A DNA stretch of 64,000 nt from Ischnura elegans (taxonomy: Eukaryota > Arthropoda > Insecta > Odonata > Coenagrionidae): the NCBI RefSeq assembly GCF_921293095.1, contig NC_060258.1:8446607-8510606 (forward strand). The letters run 5' to 3'. Below, in pieces: positions 34,201-47,008 of this stretch. Positions within the stretch are counted from its first letter, which is position 1. The number at the start of each line of letters is the position of its first letter. The translations under genes were made by a program, and so were the position numbers. The notes beneath the pieces were generated by a model. It saw only the letters and a list, made by a program, of their open reading frames with translations, was not told the origin of the DNA and did not search any database.

Positions 34201-37120
34201 GACTTGAAATTTGGCATGTATGCTCAAAAATGATTGGTGATCATGAAACAATAAGTCTTTTTTCATAGATCTCACCCGTTGCTAAGATACAGAGGACCAA
34301 ACACGACCAAATTTCCAAAAACACGCCCGATCTCATTTTTCTCCGAAAAACTTAGACGTTAAGCTGCTCGTAGAGTTTTGGAAGGATTTGAATGCAGTAA
34401 AAAACATTATATTCCAGTAATATGATACTTTATCTACATTTTGCATTATTTTTAAATATTTTGGTTGATATCGATGTGGTATAATGTCGCAAAATGGCGG
34501 CTCCATTTTTATGGCAAAACCTGACATAAAGTAGACATTATCTTTAGTTTGAGAAATAATAGTTCTCCAATTTTTACTGAGAGTATTTAGTAGAGATAGC
34601 TTAAGAGTATAAAGCAAACATCTTGGAGAAAAGTTTGCAGCTGCGGAAATGAGCGCAATTTTTTTGTCGCACTTCACGTCCCGGCTCCGCGACGCGGGGG
34701 CTTAGAGACTCTGAGACACTGTTGGATATTTCACTTTCTTTGGAACTTAATTATTTAAAGTCGTCGTTTTATGCACAGTAAATAGTCTCTATTGACCCTA
34801 AATACTTAATTGAAGATACTGCTAAGATATTGGATCGATATACTATGTTACTGAACGCGTAAATCTGGTAAACATGCTTTGTTTCCAAACTCAACGGAAT
34901 CAGGTCGCATATTACGAATATCCTTTGAGTAGGATTGAAGTTTTCTCGCGTCGACTGACATGTACAATTACCAGGAAAGGCAACAAATGTCATTCTATCA
35001 CTAATTAATTCCCTTTTCAACCTTGCCGTGGAGGTGCGTGCCAAAAAGGGGCATTTTATCATGCCGCGCAGCCTTTGTTGTTATACAATGGATGTTTAAG
35101 AAGACGGTTTTTCCGCTTCCTATCCTGTTTAGCATCCCAGCTAGCACAGATTTGACCTTGTCCTTTGAGAAATCATATATTTTGGGGATATGCTTTCATT
35201 TTACAAAATTAATAGCCTTTCTCTTAAGAAGAATGAGAAATATGAGAAAAGATCATATGACTACTTTTAAATATAAATTAACTAGGAAAACGTGAATCCA
35301 TTGGTATGCTTATTTAGTACATGATACTAATATATTAGTACCATGATTTAGTAGCGGATGACTCACACAGAAAAAATATAAACTTGTGATGTCAAATTTT
35401 CAAACAAATAAATTTCATACATAACCGATAATTTCAGGCTTAACTTTAAGAAACCTCTCCATTATGGATAAAAAAAAATTTTCCCTCAAAGCTTACTTCG
35501 GTATTAACAATTCCACCAGGTCTTCTGGCTTTGCTTCGTCGTTTTTTCCGTAATCCATTCTTCTCTTGTCCAGGCCAAGCTATTTACATCGTCGCCTGCT
35601 GGGTATGCGGGAAAGACCATGAAAAGAAAATTATAATTAATTAATTTGGCCCGTACGCACCTTTTTCTTACGTATAATGACAAACTTTCGCATGAAAGTT
35701 ACGTATTTATCTTGTGTTAATAATAATGACGACATGCACCTTGATTGACTGCATTTCAAGATAAAAGAAATATTACATTTTGCTTTAAGGGAACCGATAT
35801 TACACGACCAATACTTCTTGTTCGTTAAATAATTAGAAGTAAAGGGCAAAACGGCTCGGAACCTCGAGGAATCTAATAGTGACAAGGCTACGCTGATAAG
35901 TCTACGGTCAAAGATGATTATGACTAAAGCATAGGATAACTAGGAATGCAAGAACTACAATACAGTAGGTTGTGGTAATAAACAGCGATAAAACAACTTA
36001 CACGTGAACGAAAACATTCCTTTAAACAATTTTTTCTGCTCTTAATTAAGAGAAGAAAAAATGTAACTTCAGCCGCGAAGCACGGAATTACTATACGACG
36101 AATAATCTATTAATTTATACGTACAAGATTGACATTACTATGTTTTACCATATAAATTCAATGGAGACCAGTCTCCTCGATACATAACTCAACAAAAAAG
36201 GAAAACAATAGCCAAACATAAACAAAATAATTACCTCTATTGGCGCAATGTGTTGGCCACATTGCGCCAATAGTTGTATCCAAATATACTCAAATAACAT
36301 AATTAATGTAGTCTATGTAGGCGTACAATACAATAAAAGATAAATCATACCTTACCTTAATAATCCAGTGACAGGAAACTGCTGTAGCTGGCTTGCACGA
36401 ATCGCAATAACGTGTGGGATTGAAGCACATTTCCAGCAAAACATAGCTTCGGGTTGAGCACACCATCCACACGCACCGGTTATCGAGAATTAAAACACTA
36501 TGTCAATTCTTCCAATAAGTATAATAATACAAACAAATATAAAATTAACTATACATCAGTAGCTAGTTAATAACGGATTTCCTTTTGGTTATTAGCGTAG
36601 ATGCCGGAGTTCCTCCTACAGCACGTTCTCGTAGTCTCGAACGAAATGCCGAGGTTTACTGTCAGCGAGATTATAACTGTATCACTCCCACTCACTTCCC
36701 TAGCGACAGTGAGCCGCGGAATTGAGAATTTAATTTTTTGTTTAAACAGTTACATTAAAATATTGTTTAAAAAATTAAACTTCGCTTTTACTTTTGATCT
36801 GTGCAAGTACTATGTTTTGTATTTTTCATGTATTGTGAACCATTTTTCCATGTGTATATTTCGCGGATAGAAACTGAATTTTACATATGTAATACGTCTG
36901 TATTTCGCGTGCATTTACAAATTAACATAAATAGCCGCCATATTTACTACCCTTGCTCACATCGACCAGTATATGATTTATTTTTAAGCTTTCTGGGTAT
37001 AAATTCGAATGGATGAATGATCAATAAAATAGGGAAATCTGACGTTTGCTGTGAACATATTATTTCTGGAAAAAATGTTTATGAACATTTCGCAAGACGC
37101 CACGAAAATCTACCTCCCAA
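34201..37120. other. Gene-free stretch
   Basis: No exon or domain is supported. The only clear structure is the perfect hairpin at 36237-36273. Open frames at 34333-34677, 34769-35062 and 36601-36870 have no recognisable motif. Confidence 0.45.
36237..36273. repeat. Perfect 16-bp stem-loop
   Basis: CTATTGGCGCAATGTG and CACATTGCGCCAATAG are exact complements around a 5-base loop (TTGGC). There is no T-run to suggest a polymerase III terminator. Confidence 0.8.
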
Positions 37121-37124
37121 GTAT

Positions 37125-37385
37125 TACAGGAAATATACATAATGTATATTTTGTGTATTTTTGACCACATTTACGTATGTATTTCCTCTGTATTCATACT
37201 TATGTAAAAGTGGTACGTGTTACACGATAAATACATTTGTATTTTTGTGTATTTTTGACCACATTTACATAAGTATCCAAATTTCAAAATACACAAAAAA
37301 TACAAATGTATTTATCGTGTAACAAGTGCCACTTTTACATATGTATGAATACAAAGGAAATACATTCAATAATACATATGTACAA
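37125..37385. repeat. TA-rich fold-back repeat
   Basis: The arms at about 37150-37250 and 37287-37385 are reverse complements. They share GTAACACGATAAATACATTTG-type sequence (TACACGATAAATACATTTG and CAAATGTATTTATCGTGTA) and CACTTTTACATA. GTATT/AATAC motifs are repeated around it. It has no coding capacity. Confidence 0.75.
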
Positions 37386-37490
37386 CAGATGTAATACATA
37401 ACAAAAATATATATGTATGTGACCCATGAAAATACAATGTATATACATATGTATATCCAAATGTGTGTTGTTGGGGTGGAACTCTACTAA

Positions 37491-38900
37491 AATACTAAAT
37501 ATGTTCTTTCAATTGTTTGAAAAGTTATCTAATCGAAATCTGAGGAGAAATAATTTATTTACACCGGATGGTTGATTTTACATATGTCCCCTGGGTGTAT
37601 GGCATCTACAAATCATGGAATATTTTCAAATTTTATGATTGAGTCACACTGAAACTCTACTAAAATACCTAATATGTTATTACAATCGTTATAAAATTAT
37701 CTGATGGAAATCTGAGGAGCAATAATTTTTTCAAACCGGATGGTTTTTTTGAAATGTGTCCCCTGGGTGTATGGCATCTACAAATAAGATAATTTTTTCA
37801 GAGGTTGTAATTAAATTTAACTGACACTCTACTAAAATACTTAATATGCCATTGCAATCGTTATAAAGTTACTCTCAAAGAAGGGATTGGATGAGACATC
37901 CAGTTTTAATTGGATAAGTGAAAGTTGGATGCAGTATCCACTGCAACATCACGGCAGCCAACGCGATTTGGTGGTAAATCTGATTAAATCGGGCAATCAT
38001 AACTTGGTTGTAGTGTCCAAGTGCTGGTCCCCACACCAATCTCGAAGATATCCCTCATCCAATAGTTGGATCCCACAGGTACCTCGATGGATAAGGCGAC
38101 TATCCATCAACACTTACTAAAATATTTTCGAAGGTTGTAAATCAGTCGCAAAGAAATTCTAAATAACTATTTGTAACTATTAAAGAACGTTTAAAAACGT
38201 AGATATTCATAATCTGGTTAGATTTACACTTCCTACGCACAACTTTTGTTTTTCAAAAGTGTTTCTTGGTTTCATGGCAACCACTAATCATGGGATATTT
38301 ACAAAATTTATAATTTAATCAAACTGAAACTCTACTAAAACACTAAATATGTTATTACAATCGTTGTAAAAGTTATCTGATCAAATCCGAGGAGATAAAT
38401 GTTTTTTTACACCGGATGCATGATTTCAAATGTCTTTCCCCTTGGTATAATGCACCTAAAAATCTTGGAATATTTTCAACATTTAATATTGAATCACACT
38501 GAAACGCTACTAAATACATAATATGTTATTCCTACCTTTTTAAAAGTAATCTGATCAAATCCGAGGAGAAACAATTTTTTTACAATGGACGGTAGATTTT
38601 AAATGTGTCCCCTGGGTATATGGCATCTACAAATCACGGATTACTTTCAAATTTTGTAATTAAATCACACTACATAAGTATTAAAAGTTATATGTTCGAA
38701 ATCCGAGGAGAAATAATTTTTTTAACCGTATGGTTGATTTTAAATGTGTCCCCTGGGTGTATGGCATCTACAAATCAGGTAATTTTTTCGAAGGTTTTAC
38801 TTTAATCACAATGAAAGTCTATTAAAAACTTGATATGTTATTCAAATCGTTCAAGAAGTTATCTGATATAAATCCGAGGAGAAGTAATGTTTTTACACCG
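37491..38900. repeat. ~160-175-bp tandem repeat array
   Basis: Units start near 37491, 37653, 37825, 38329 and 38504, with further partial ones to about 38900. They share ACTCTACTAAAATAC, ATCTGAGGAGAAATAAT, CCGGATGGTTGATTTT and CCCCTGGGTGTATGGCATCT. An unrelated ~230-bp stretch interrupts at about 37880-38115. A GC-rich segment follows at 38940-39010, the same order (tandem units, then GC-rich palindromes) as in the Helitron-like element at 21192-23418. Confidence 0.85.
37880..38115. other. Insert within the tandem array
   Basis: The stretch begins GGGATTGGATGAGACATCCAG and ends CGACTATCCATCAACAC, with repeated TGGAT/ATCCA motifs inside. It breaks the unit spacing, so it is probably a small insertion. 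The ends are too imperfect to define a TIR. Confidence 0.4.
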
Positions 38901-38939
38901 GATGGTTGATTTTATATGTCCTGCATTTTATATGTCATC

Positions 38940-39010
38940 TACTCGCTTTGCTCGCTGGGGGGGGGGGGGGGGCTCTACCCCCCTACACCCCCCACAAAGG
39001 CCTTCGTCCT
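38940..39010. repeat. GC-rich palindromic segment
   Basis: It contains CTCGCTTTGCTCGC, a run of 14 or more G, CTCTACCCCCCTACACCCCCC and AAAGGCCTTCGTCCTTT. The small self-complementary motifs and G/C runs resemble the 23041-23418 array in style. Confidence 0.6.
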
Positions 39011-39154
39011 TTCTTTGGTTGCTATGGAAGGTCTTATACTTTTTGTATGCCGCTTGCTACTTACGGTTCTTTTACTTTTCAATTGCGTAGATTAGATACC
39101 TATAGGTTATATTTCTCTATGTTCCTATGTATGGTTATATCCTATTTTCATTAT

Positions 39155-39220
39155 GAAACATGTGATTCCGAAAGTAAGGAGCATAGTCATTTAGGTAAGT
39201 GACTCATTTGGTAAACATTC
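39155..39220 (+). pseudogene. Family G 3' remnant (fifth copy)
   Basis: ATGTGATTCC, AGTAAGGAGCATAGTCAT and GGTAAGTGACTCATTTGG match the 3' end of G1 (8570-8625) including the splice donor. Everything upstream of about 39155 is replaced by unrelated sequence. This marks the left edge of block 2 and shows that it also once had a convergent gene pair. Confidence 0.75.
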
Positions 39221-40779
39221 TCTCTTTTGAAAATATCTAAGCAATGTATTATTTTGAGGTGTAAAGTTAAATGGAGAGTGATAAATTTTCAAGTTTTTAA
39301 TATTAAAATCTTGAAATTTGATTGCTTTCAGAAGCAGCTCAGGTTTATAGAGGGTTAACACATTCTATTGTGCCTGGTTTTTCAAAATTTGTCAGAATAA
39401 AGTAAGAAAGAAAAATGGAGAGGTTTTGGCACCATAACTTCAATTCAAATGCTGTTATTTACAAACGGCGCACACGGCTCGAAAGAGAGAAGTTTGCTGA
39501 AGGCCGTACATACAATCGGAAGACTCGGAAGTGGAATATTGTTCACGTGCGGAGGCGGAGAAAGGCCCCTTATTATTTCATTATATCCTAAATCGAAAGA
39601 TTATTACTCCTGGAGTACGTATTTCACTCACTTAGATTTCTAAATAACGATATCTATTTTTCGCGATTAAATGAAAAGTGAAAATTTCCAACCGTGTGAA
39701 AACGCGACAGCTAAATAAGAATGCTGGGAAAAGCCTGTGTGACATCATTCTGGTTCCTGCTTCTGCCGTGTGAGGTGACGTTGGGGCGAGGATGTGTGCG
39801 CCGCTGCGATGCTACCTCTTGGTTTAAGTAAGAATTATTAATACCCTATCAAACGAAGGAAACTTTCCGACCATAGCCAGTTTTCATATGTGATTATTAA
39901 GATATGTTTCCCTGAGCCCTATGCATGTATTGGTAATCTCAGACAATATAAAACTCCTCATGACTACTAGGTCCCTGTGGCGTCACGTGGAGTGGCATCG
40001 CATGGGCGCCAATCTGGCCTTTTTCTAATGCGGTTAAAATTGACCTTTGCCATTCGTCTAAACTGGGATTTCTGAAACCAAATAGTTTGTATATTGTGAA
40101 TACACTAATGGTGGGTAAGAAATCGCAATCAATGACTACATTTTTCTTTGATGAAGGAATCGACCCCACTGCAGTAAACTGTAGATTGCAACAGATGTTG
40201 ATTGGGCAACAAATGAAGTCTTGAAAATCATAAGCAAAGCTAAAAACTGATTACCGTGCAACGATATAATAACTAAGGGTAACAAAACACAGTTTACTGT
40301 TCTGTATCTAATTCCTTGAAATGAGAACAAAGACAGATGTGCGAGATTAGTCACAGACAAAGGGATATTTTCTCTAGATATTTCGTTTCTCCGTGCTAGC
40401 AATTCGAATTCATCTGCTTATCTCGTGAGAACTTCCTAAGATGGACTGAAAATAATGGACGCCTCCGGTTGTCCGCTAGCACTCGACAGTAGGAGTGGGG
40501 GTAAAGCGAGCTACCTGTTGAAAATAAGGAGTTGGATGAAGCCGAGTTTCAGATGGGCGTGCCGCTGAAATGGCGTTTCGTAAATAAGAATGTATAAATC
40601 AAACAGAAATCCATCGTAGCAGTGTAAATGCCGAGACGGCATGTCATCATTTTTTTGCGAGGTGGTGCGTCCCCTTAGGATATTTGAAAGAGATGTCTAC
40701 CGTGGGATAGTTACATTAGCGCATTTCCCAAGATCATCTATCCCCCTCTATTCAGTACCAGCCCCCCCCCCTCTGAAGC

Positions 40780-41490
40780 TGTTGTTGTACCACTTGTTTT
40801 CAGTTAACCTGCTTACTACCTTAAAATTATTTGCTTTAACACATTATTGAAAGTGTTTTAAAAGGTATCTATCGTCAAACATGGGAAAATACCAATATAT
40901 GTTTGTGATTTCAAAAAGCATAATATAAATTAATTATTTTCTTGAGTTATTGAGGGGGCTCCGCCACCCCAAACGAATCTTTGAGGGGGCTCGGGCACCC
41001 TCAGGACCCATGCAGTCGGCGCCACTGAATGCGTGCTGTCAACTATCTTCATTCTTGCGAATGTAATTTACTCTAAAGGTTAATAATAGAGATTTAACGC
41101 TAGATGTGTGCCTCAAAATGCTTAATAGTTTTTTTTCTCGATAAAATTAATCTGACAACAGTAACTCCAACGCTTTATAACGATTGGTAACGCTTTTAAT
41201 TTTTTTCCTCGTAGCTTTAAACTTACGAAGGCACTATTCTGCAGTCAGCTGTAGTTTCCACATTTTTATTTGAATGTAAAACCGGTATATACATGCTTGA
41301 TATGAAATACATGGGCCTTATATAATACCATCATTCCAGCTTCTGCACTCAAGGCTGCATACTCATAACGTGTTTTTGAAATCTCGCCCGTTTTAACTTA
41401 CTGAGAACATGGCCGCCGCGCGCATTCCCGATTACAACATTTCAATGGAGGCGAGCGCTTTTGTCCTCTCTGTATATACTCTGTGGCCTT
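40780..41490. other. Segment present only in block 2
   Basis: It replaces about 57 bp of block 1 between GCTCTGAAGCT-like sequence and CTTCGAAAAAAATATCAAGAT. It contains GAGGGGGCTCCGCCACCCC and ends of the GGCGCCACTG type near 41022, suggesting a degraded transposon insertion. No gene. Confidence 0.5.
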
Positions 41491-42167
41491 AGCTTCGAAA
41501 AAAATATCAAGATACACTGGAACTATAGAAACGTGTTTTCCGCCCCTCTTTTTCTCTCCCACTGACCTTTTTCAGCCTTCCTGCTTCAAAGTTCCCCATT
41601 TCTGGAGGTCAACCGCTGCATGAGTCATCTATTATGATATTTGAAAGAGATGTTAGTTGAATCAACTATATGCCCAAATTGTTTCCATGAAATTAAAATA
41701 ATCCGATAATCAATTAAATTCCTGTTTGAATCCTTTAAAGGAAATCTCAATTATGCGTAAAAATCCTGGGTTTCCTGCTGAATAGGTCGAACATTTCCGC
41801 ATCCGTCGTTTTTCTCGTCCCCCCTGAAAACGATAGATCGAGGTTCCACCTTTTTACTAATACATCCAACAAGGTAAATAGAAGAAAAAATCGTACGTTT
41901 AATATGCTTTGTGCAATTCTAGAATTCGAATATTCGAGCAATGATTCGAATATTCGAGTTTGAGAAATCTTCTATTCGACCCATCTCTAATTTGAAGTAT
42001 AACGTTTTCATTGTGAGGAATATCGTTCGAAAGTCGTGAACATCATATATCACCTCAAATTGTGTATAAATTTCGGTTAGTACACCTACTTATGTCGTAA
42101 TTCCCCGTTAAACTCGGATAAATTTGCTGTCAATGATGCGTGTGGAGTGCAACGTAAACCTATTTAA

Positions 42168-42862
42168 GACTTTGAGTGCCGGCTGCTTAATTTAAAGCCC
42201 TGCTGAAAAATCCAGCCATTTTTACTGTATTCGTAATTTTTTAAAACAGTAGCATCAAAAATATATTTATTCCGACGTGTATTTCAATAAAAATGGACTT
42301 TGCTTTTCTTTATGATTGAGGTGAAAAACATTTAATGTCTTTTTTAAATATATAATTTAACAATGAAAACCTACTGTTTTTTTTTTTTAATAAAAAAGTT
42401 GCAATATATGATGTACCGCCATAGCATGCATAATAATTTTTTCAAATACGCTTCATTTGAACAATATAAAGCATGGAAATCATTAAAGAGCATTGTTCCA
42501 AGAAAAGCATTATAAATCCTGGATGACAAAAAGGGTCAATGCACCCTCAACGAACGGTCCAAAGAATTTTCCCAAGAATTCCCGGTCCAAAGAATTTTCA
42601 CACCAAGTGGCCAAAGATGAGGATGCCGGTAGCTACAGAGGACTTTTCGCCCTCAAGACATAAAGTGAACTCTTTTTCCATCGAGCAGTCGATTTTTTGA
42701 AAAAAAAAAACAGGACCCCTAAGCAGTAAACTGGTAAAGTACCACGGGCGAAATATTACGGCTTTACGCCTACAAAGCCAATTAAATGGAAAATATTTCC
42801 GTCCATGGCAATCCTCAGAAGGATTAGCAGGACGTAATATTACGTCCATGGCACGCAAAGTG
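42168..42862. mobile_element. TTAA-type MITE, block 2 copy
   Basis: Orthologous to 11022-11698, at the same position in the duplicated block. TTAA (42164-42167) is at the left and TTGA (42863-42866) at the right. Block 3 is empty at this site. Confidence 0.65.
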
Positions 42863-45536
42863 TTGAATACGCGGTGGTGTGACAACAATACTCAGGGGCA
42901 GATTTGAAGACCCTCTTTCGTAATATTCCAGAAAAAAAACATTTGACATATGAAAATTTTATTGCGAAAAATACGCCGTTCTTAGCATATCTCATCACAT
43001 TTTCCACCCAGAAATATTCTTGTTAAACATTTACCTCTGCTGCTAACCAACTGATTTTGTTTGGAGAGAAATCATAGGCATTTATGCAAGAATAAGTAAG
43101 AATATATCACTTCATTTATTAGAAAATATTACAAAATCATAAAGGTTTACATAATATAACAACATCCGTTTATGGTTGGCAACAGGTTTGAATAATATAT
43201 TTATCAACCAACTGATATTGTCTTTCTTCTCAGCAGCGAAAAACGGAAATAGCAAAAAAACATATGGCTTCAGGGCTAAATCGACAAATAATGGCAATAA
43301 AAGAAAACTAAATCATTGTACAATGCATTCATTTGTAAAAATATGGATCTTGTAAGATCCGTATTGTATGTGAAACCATCAAACAAATTGTAATGAATAA
43401 ATCGCATCAAACAAATTAACATTACAATGCATCATTGTCAGAATTAAGTACCTAGACATTGGATCTCTTTACCGGAGAATGTAAGACACTTTCATAAAAT
43501 AGGAGAATTAACAATAAGCACCTGCTAAAAATATACTGAATGTGGTTCATTCATAAAAAAATGAGTCTCAATCTTTTTTGCTGCCATTGTAGGATTGGGT
43601 AAATTAAATTTACAGGTATTACCTAGGAGAATGTACCTATGTTCTTTTTAAAAGTGGAACATCTGTAGTAATGAATTAATGATTATATTTTCAGATTGCA
43701 GATATTATCCCACTAACATTGCATCTGAGCAGTTGTGCGATTTGTGTTAAAGGCATTAAAAAATTAAAATGGCATGTTATAATAGCAATAATAAACAATA
43801 ATATCCAAATTTGCATATAAAAGCTTTGAATAAAGCACCAATTAGGTAACAATTGCAAAGGCAATGATTTATGTTGGCCATAGTCACTTTTAAACTCCCG
43901 GTTCACCAAAATGACTGACCAGGAATAAAATACGAATCTCTTCTTCGAGACAATGAATTTCAGGAACTTAAGAACAATAACTTCAAGGCACTCATCTCCG
44001 ACGTTCACATTCTTCATACCTGTTGAAGCAAGGAAACAAAACAGATGTAACCAAATTGTCTGTGCTTGTCACAATTCAAATTAATTGCGTGCGCATTTCA
44101 CGCTTTTATATTTTTAAATGACGATATCTATTTTTTGTGATTAAATGAAAAGTAAAAATTTTCAAGCGTGCGAAAACGCGACGGCTAAGTAGGAATGCTG
44201 GGAAAACTCCGTGTAACGTCCTTCTGGTTCCCACTGCCGAGAGTGAGGTGACCTTGGGGCGAGGCTTTGAACGCTGTTACGACGCAGGATGCTAGCAGGT
44301 AGCAGAGTACCCTACTAGCTGGAAGCGCTTGGCTTAAATAAGGATTATTAATACCTTATCAAACGAAGACAACTTTCCGTCCTTAGCCAGTTTTAATAGG
44401 TGATTATTAAGACATGTTTCCCTGAGGTCACCGCCTCATACATGCATTGGTAATCTCAGACGATGTAAAACTCCTATCCTCTCGTGTAGAAACTAGGTCC
44501 CTGTGACGTCACGTGTAGTGGCATCGCATGGGCGCCAATCTGGCCTTTTTCAAATGAGGTTAAAATTTGACCATTGCCATTCGTTTAAAATGGGATTTAT
44601 AAAAACCAAATAATTTGTATATTATGAAAACCCTAATGGTGGGTAATGAATACCAATCAATGCATTTCGTTTTCTTTGATGAAGGAAACTATCATATTCA
44701 GAATAAAGCACAAGAAATGCTGAGTAAAGGGATCATTTTACTGCATGACATGACAAATGACCATGGTACTATAGAAAAGAGGTGACAATATTCAAACGCA
44801 TTTTTTAAATTTTTCCAGAAACTGAAGTCTATAAATTAGTGGGGGGGACTATTTTCTGAGGGGAACTATAATCAGAGAAATATGGAGTTCCATGAACCAG
44901 ATAATACACAATATTATGCAAAAAGTCAACTCGTATATGTAAACATAAACGTGGATTTGAAGACTGATCCTAATAATAGTGCATGATGTAAAGGCACTTA
45001 TGTCGTTTGCACGAATGAAAACTAAGCCTATTTTCATACAATTTGTTTCAGCAAATAGAGAGATAATGCTGCTATCTTAGAACAGGTTTCTACCATAATA
45101 CTGATAGAAAATAGTTTTTTTCTTTCAGTTTATTATAATTGTACTTAAATGTGGCAACTTCAGTTTAGGTTGGTAACTACATATATAAAACCTAAAAACT
45201 TATATTTTGAGCGTTAACTACATTAAAAATGCCTTAAAAATACTTTGTTTTTGTTTCAAGGAATTAGACACAGATCAATAAACTGTGTTTTGATTATATT
45301 AGTTATAATAAAATTCGATGGAAATCAGTTTTTAGCTTTGTTTATGATTTACAAGATTTCACATGTTGCTAATAAGTAAAGCACCACAAATTTATCAGCC
45401 GACGACAATGGTATCAAAGGGAATCTATTGCATTTCTAGAGTTGACTGCCATTAGTAGGACATCGGTTAAGTGGATTTTTCATAAAAATTCCTTAATTCA
45501 GATAATGTTTACCAAGTAAGTCACTTACCTCAGACA

Positions 45537-46586
45537 CTAGCTCCTCATTTTGGGAATCACATGGTGAATGAAGAAGAATGTGAGAAAAGGCATCTGCTCC
45601 AGCAGTTTCGACATTCCTTCATTCGAACCGTACTTGACCAGCATTCCTGGAACGACCGAAATCAATGATACTTCTCTCGCTAAAGATGATTTCATACGGA
45701 AGGCATGATATACACAGCCATCCATGGTCACTGAGTCCTTCTTCTGCGATGTTTCAAGCACAATTTTCTCGTACAGTTTCTCATACATTTCATCGTCACA
45801 AACGTAAGGACATCCTCGGTTTTTGAAGATCAAGTACATCACTATCTGTGCCAAGCTCTGAGCCAATGAAACTTCAGGGTCAAAATTTTCTTTTTTACAG
45901 TGGCCCCTTATATTTACGTTGATTACCCCAGACACACCTACCAAGTAAACCCTGCATTCAAAAATGTCGGCAAACGTTAGAAATTCTGTTCCATTCTGTT
46001 TTTCACCATCTAGGTTGACCAATCGTTTCACTAAGTTATTGATACTGAAGGAATCACAATCGATTAGTACTTTCACTCCACGATTTCTCTCCAGGAACTT
46101 CAACATAAGAGAGGTGAATGGGGATGCTTCGTATATCTTCTCGTAAAAACCTCTGACTTTCAGTGTTTTCTCCACGTTATTCTCACGTATTTCCGTGAGA
46201 CTCATCATCACATCTACACATCTATTCTGGGCTCTATTATTTCTCTCTTCTTCAGTTTCCTGGTCTCCGTCTTGATTAGCGCCACCTTCAGGCGAACCTG
46301 AAGATTGAGACCTTGCTGCACTGTGCGCCTCTTCTTGCATCTTTGCCGTCACATAATCCTTCAGAGGAGCGATATCTTCAGATAATCTTGTGACGCTCTC
46401 CTCCAGTTTTCGGAGCAGAACATCCCTTGACGTGATCTCATCTCGCAGAGAAGCAAAATCGCTGGATTGGTGGTGGCGTAATTCAGTAATTATATCTCTT
46501 ATCCCTTCTTCTAACTTGGCCAACCCATCTCGTGTTACAGCCTCTTCAACAGGAAGGATTTCCACTGTGTCTCCAGCACCTGCCAT
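45537..46586 (-). CDS. Family G protein G3, function unknown
   Basis: The chosen start is the ATG at 46586, five bases after the acceptor TTTCTAGGTGCAG. The frame is also open a further 11 codons upstream, but that part is intron sequence in the G1 and G2 alignment. The protein is about 349 residues: N-terminal heptad helix (LLRKLEESVTRLSEDIAPLK), acidic linker, conserved helical body, then KYGSNEGMSKLLEQMPF. It ends PKMRS and stop, because two bases present in G1 and G2 are missing. A GAG|GTAAGTGAC donor still follows downstream. The first variable segment (LVGVSGVINVNIRG) resembles G2 only partly; the second is close to G2. This is the best full-length candidate after G2. The family is unrecognised. 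Confidence 0.75.
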   Translation of the reverse strand: MAGAGDTVEILPVEEAVTRDGLAKLEEGIRDIITELRHHQSSDFASLRDEITSRDVLLRKLEESVTRLSEDIAPLKDYVTAKMQEEAHSAARSQSSGSPEGGANQDGDQETEEERNNRAQNRCVDVMMSLTEIRENNVEKTLKVRGFYEKIYEASPFTSLMLKFLERNRGVKVLIDCDSFSINNLVKRLVNLDGEKQNGTEFLTFADIFECRVYLVGVSGVINVNIRGHCKKENFDPEVSLAQSLAQIVMYLIFKNRGCPYVCDDEMYEKLYEKIVLETSQKKDSVTMDGCVYHAFRMKSSLAREVSLISVVPGMLVKYGSNEGMSKLLEQMPFLTFFFIHHVIPKMRS

Positions 46587-47008
46587 TTCAACTGCACCTA
46601 GAAATAAAAAGAAATGCATTCAGTATGAGGGTTGCCCAGCAAATAATGCACCACTATTGTTTTCTCATCCGACAAAAATGGTATCATTGTGAAATGTTAT
46701 GCATGCATAATCTGAAGTTCCATGGATCTGCAAGCAAACTTACTAGTTTTTCCGACTGATAGCTTAGCTGTATGACCATCTGTCAGTGAGATACATTACA
46801 AGCAGTGTACCTTCGCTGAATTTCTCATTGATGGGAAAGAAATTGTGGAGAATGTTCAATATACGTTTGTGCAAAGATTATGGAGCATCTACGGCCAACA
46901 AGATTGCAGTTATTCCCTGGGTTCAGAGGATGAGAGCGTCAGAAGGCAGTTTGTTGGTGCTTCAAGATTAACATCAGTCAGGGAGACCATTCACGGCTGT
47001 CAAACCTG

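Larger units (their letters stand above)
39195..46690. repeat. Segmental duplication block 2
   Basis: This block is near-identical to block 1 (8640-15440) in the same orientation, with shared MITEs (42168-42862 here) and the internal repeat pair. It differs by the 40780-41490 segment and by small indels, and it ends with G3 where block 1 ends with G2. Confidence 0.9.

Noticed and set aside
33865-34275. Pro-rich 136-codon frame on the minus strand
   Set aside because: It is the complement of the G-rich tract; a frame on the other strand also stays open and no domain is seen.
46786-46971. Possible mariner-type helix-turn-helix fragment in the shared 5' flank of G1 and G3
   Set aside because: A few residues recall mariner N-termini, but the frame has stops in the G1 copy and no catalytic segment follows. 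Too weak to call.
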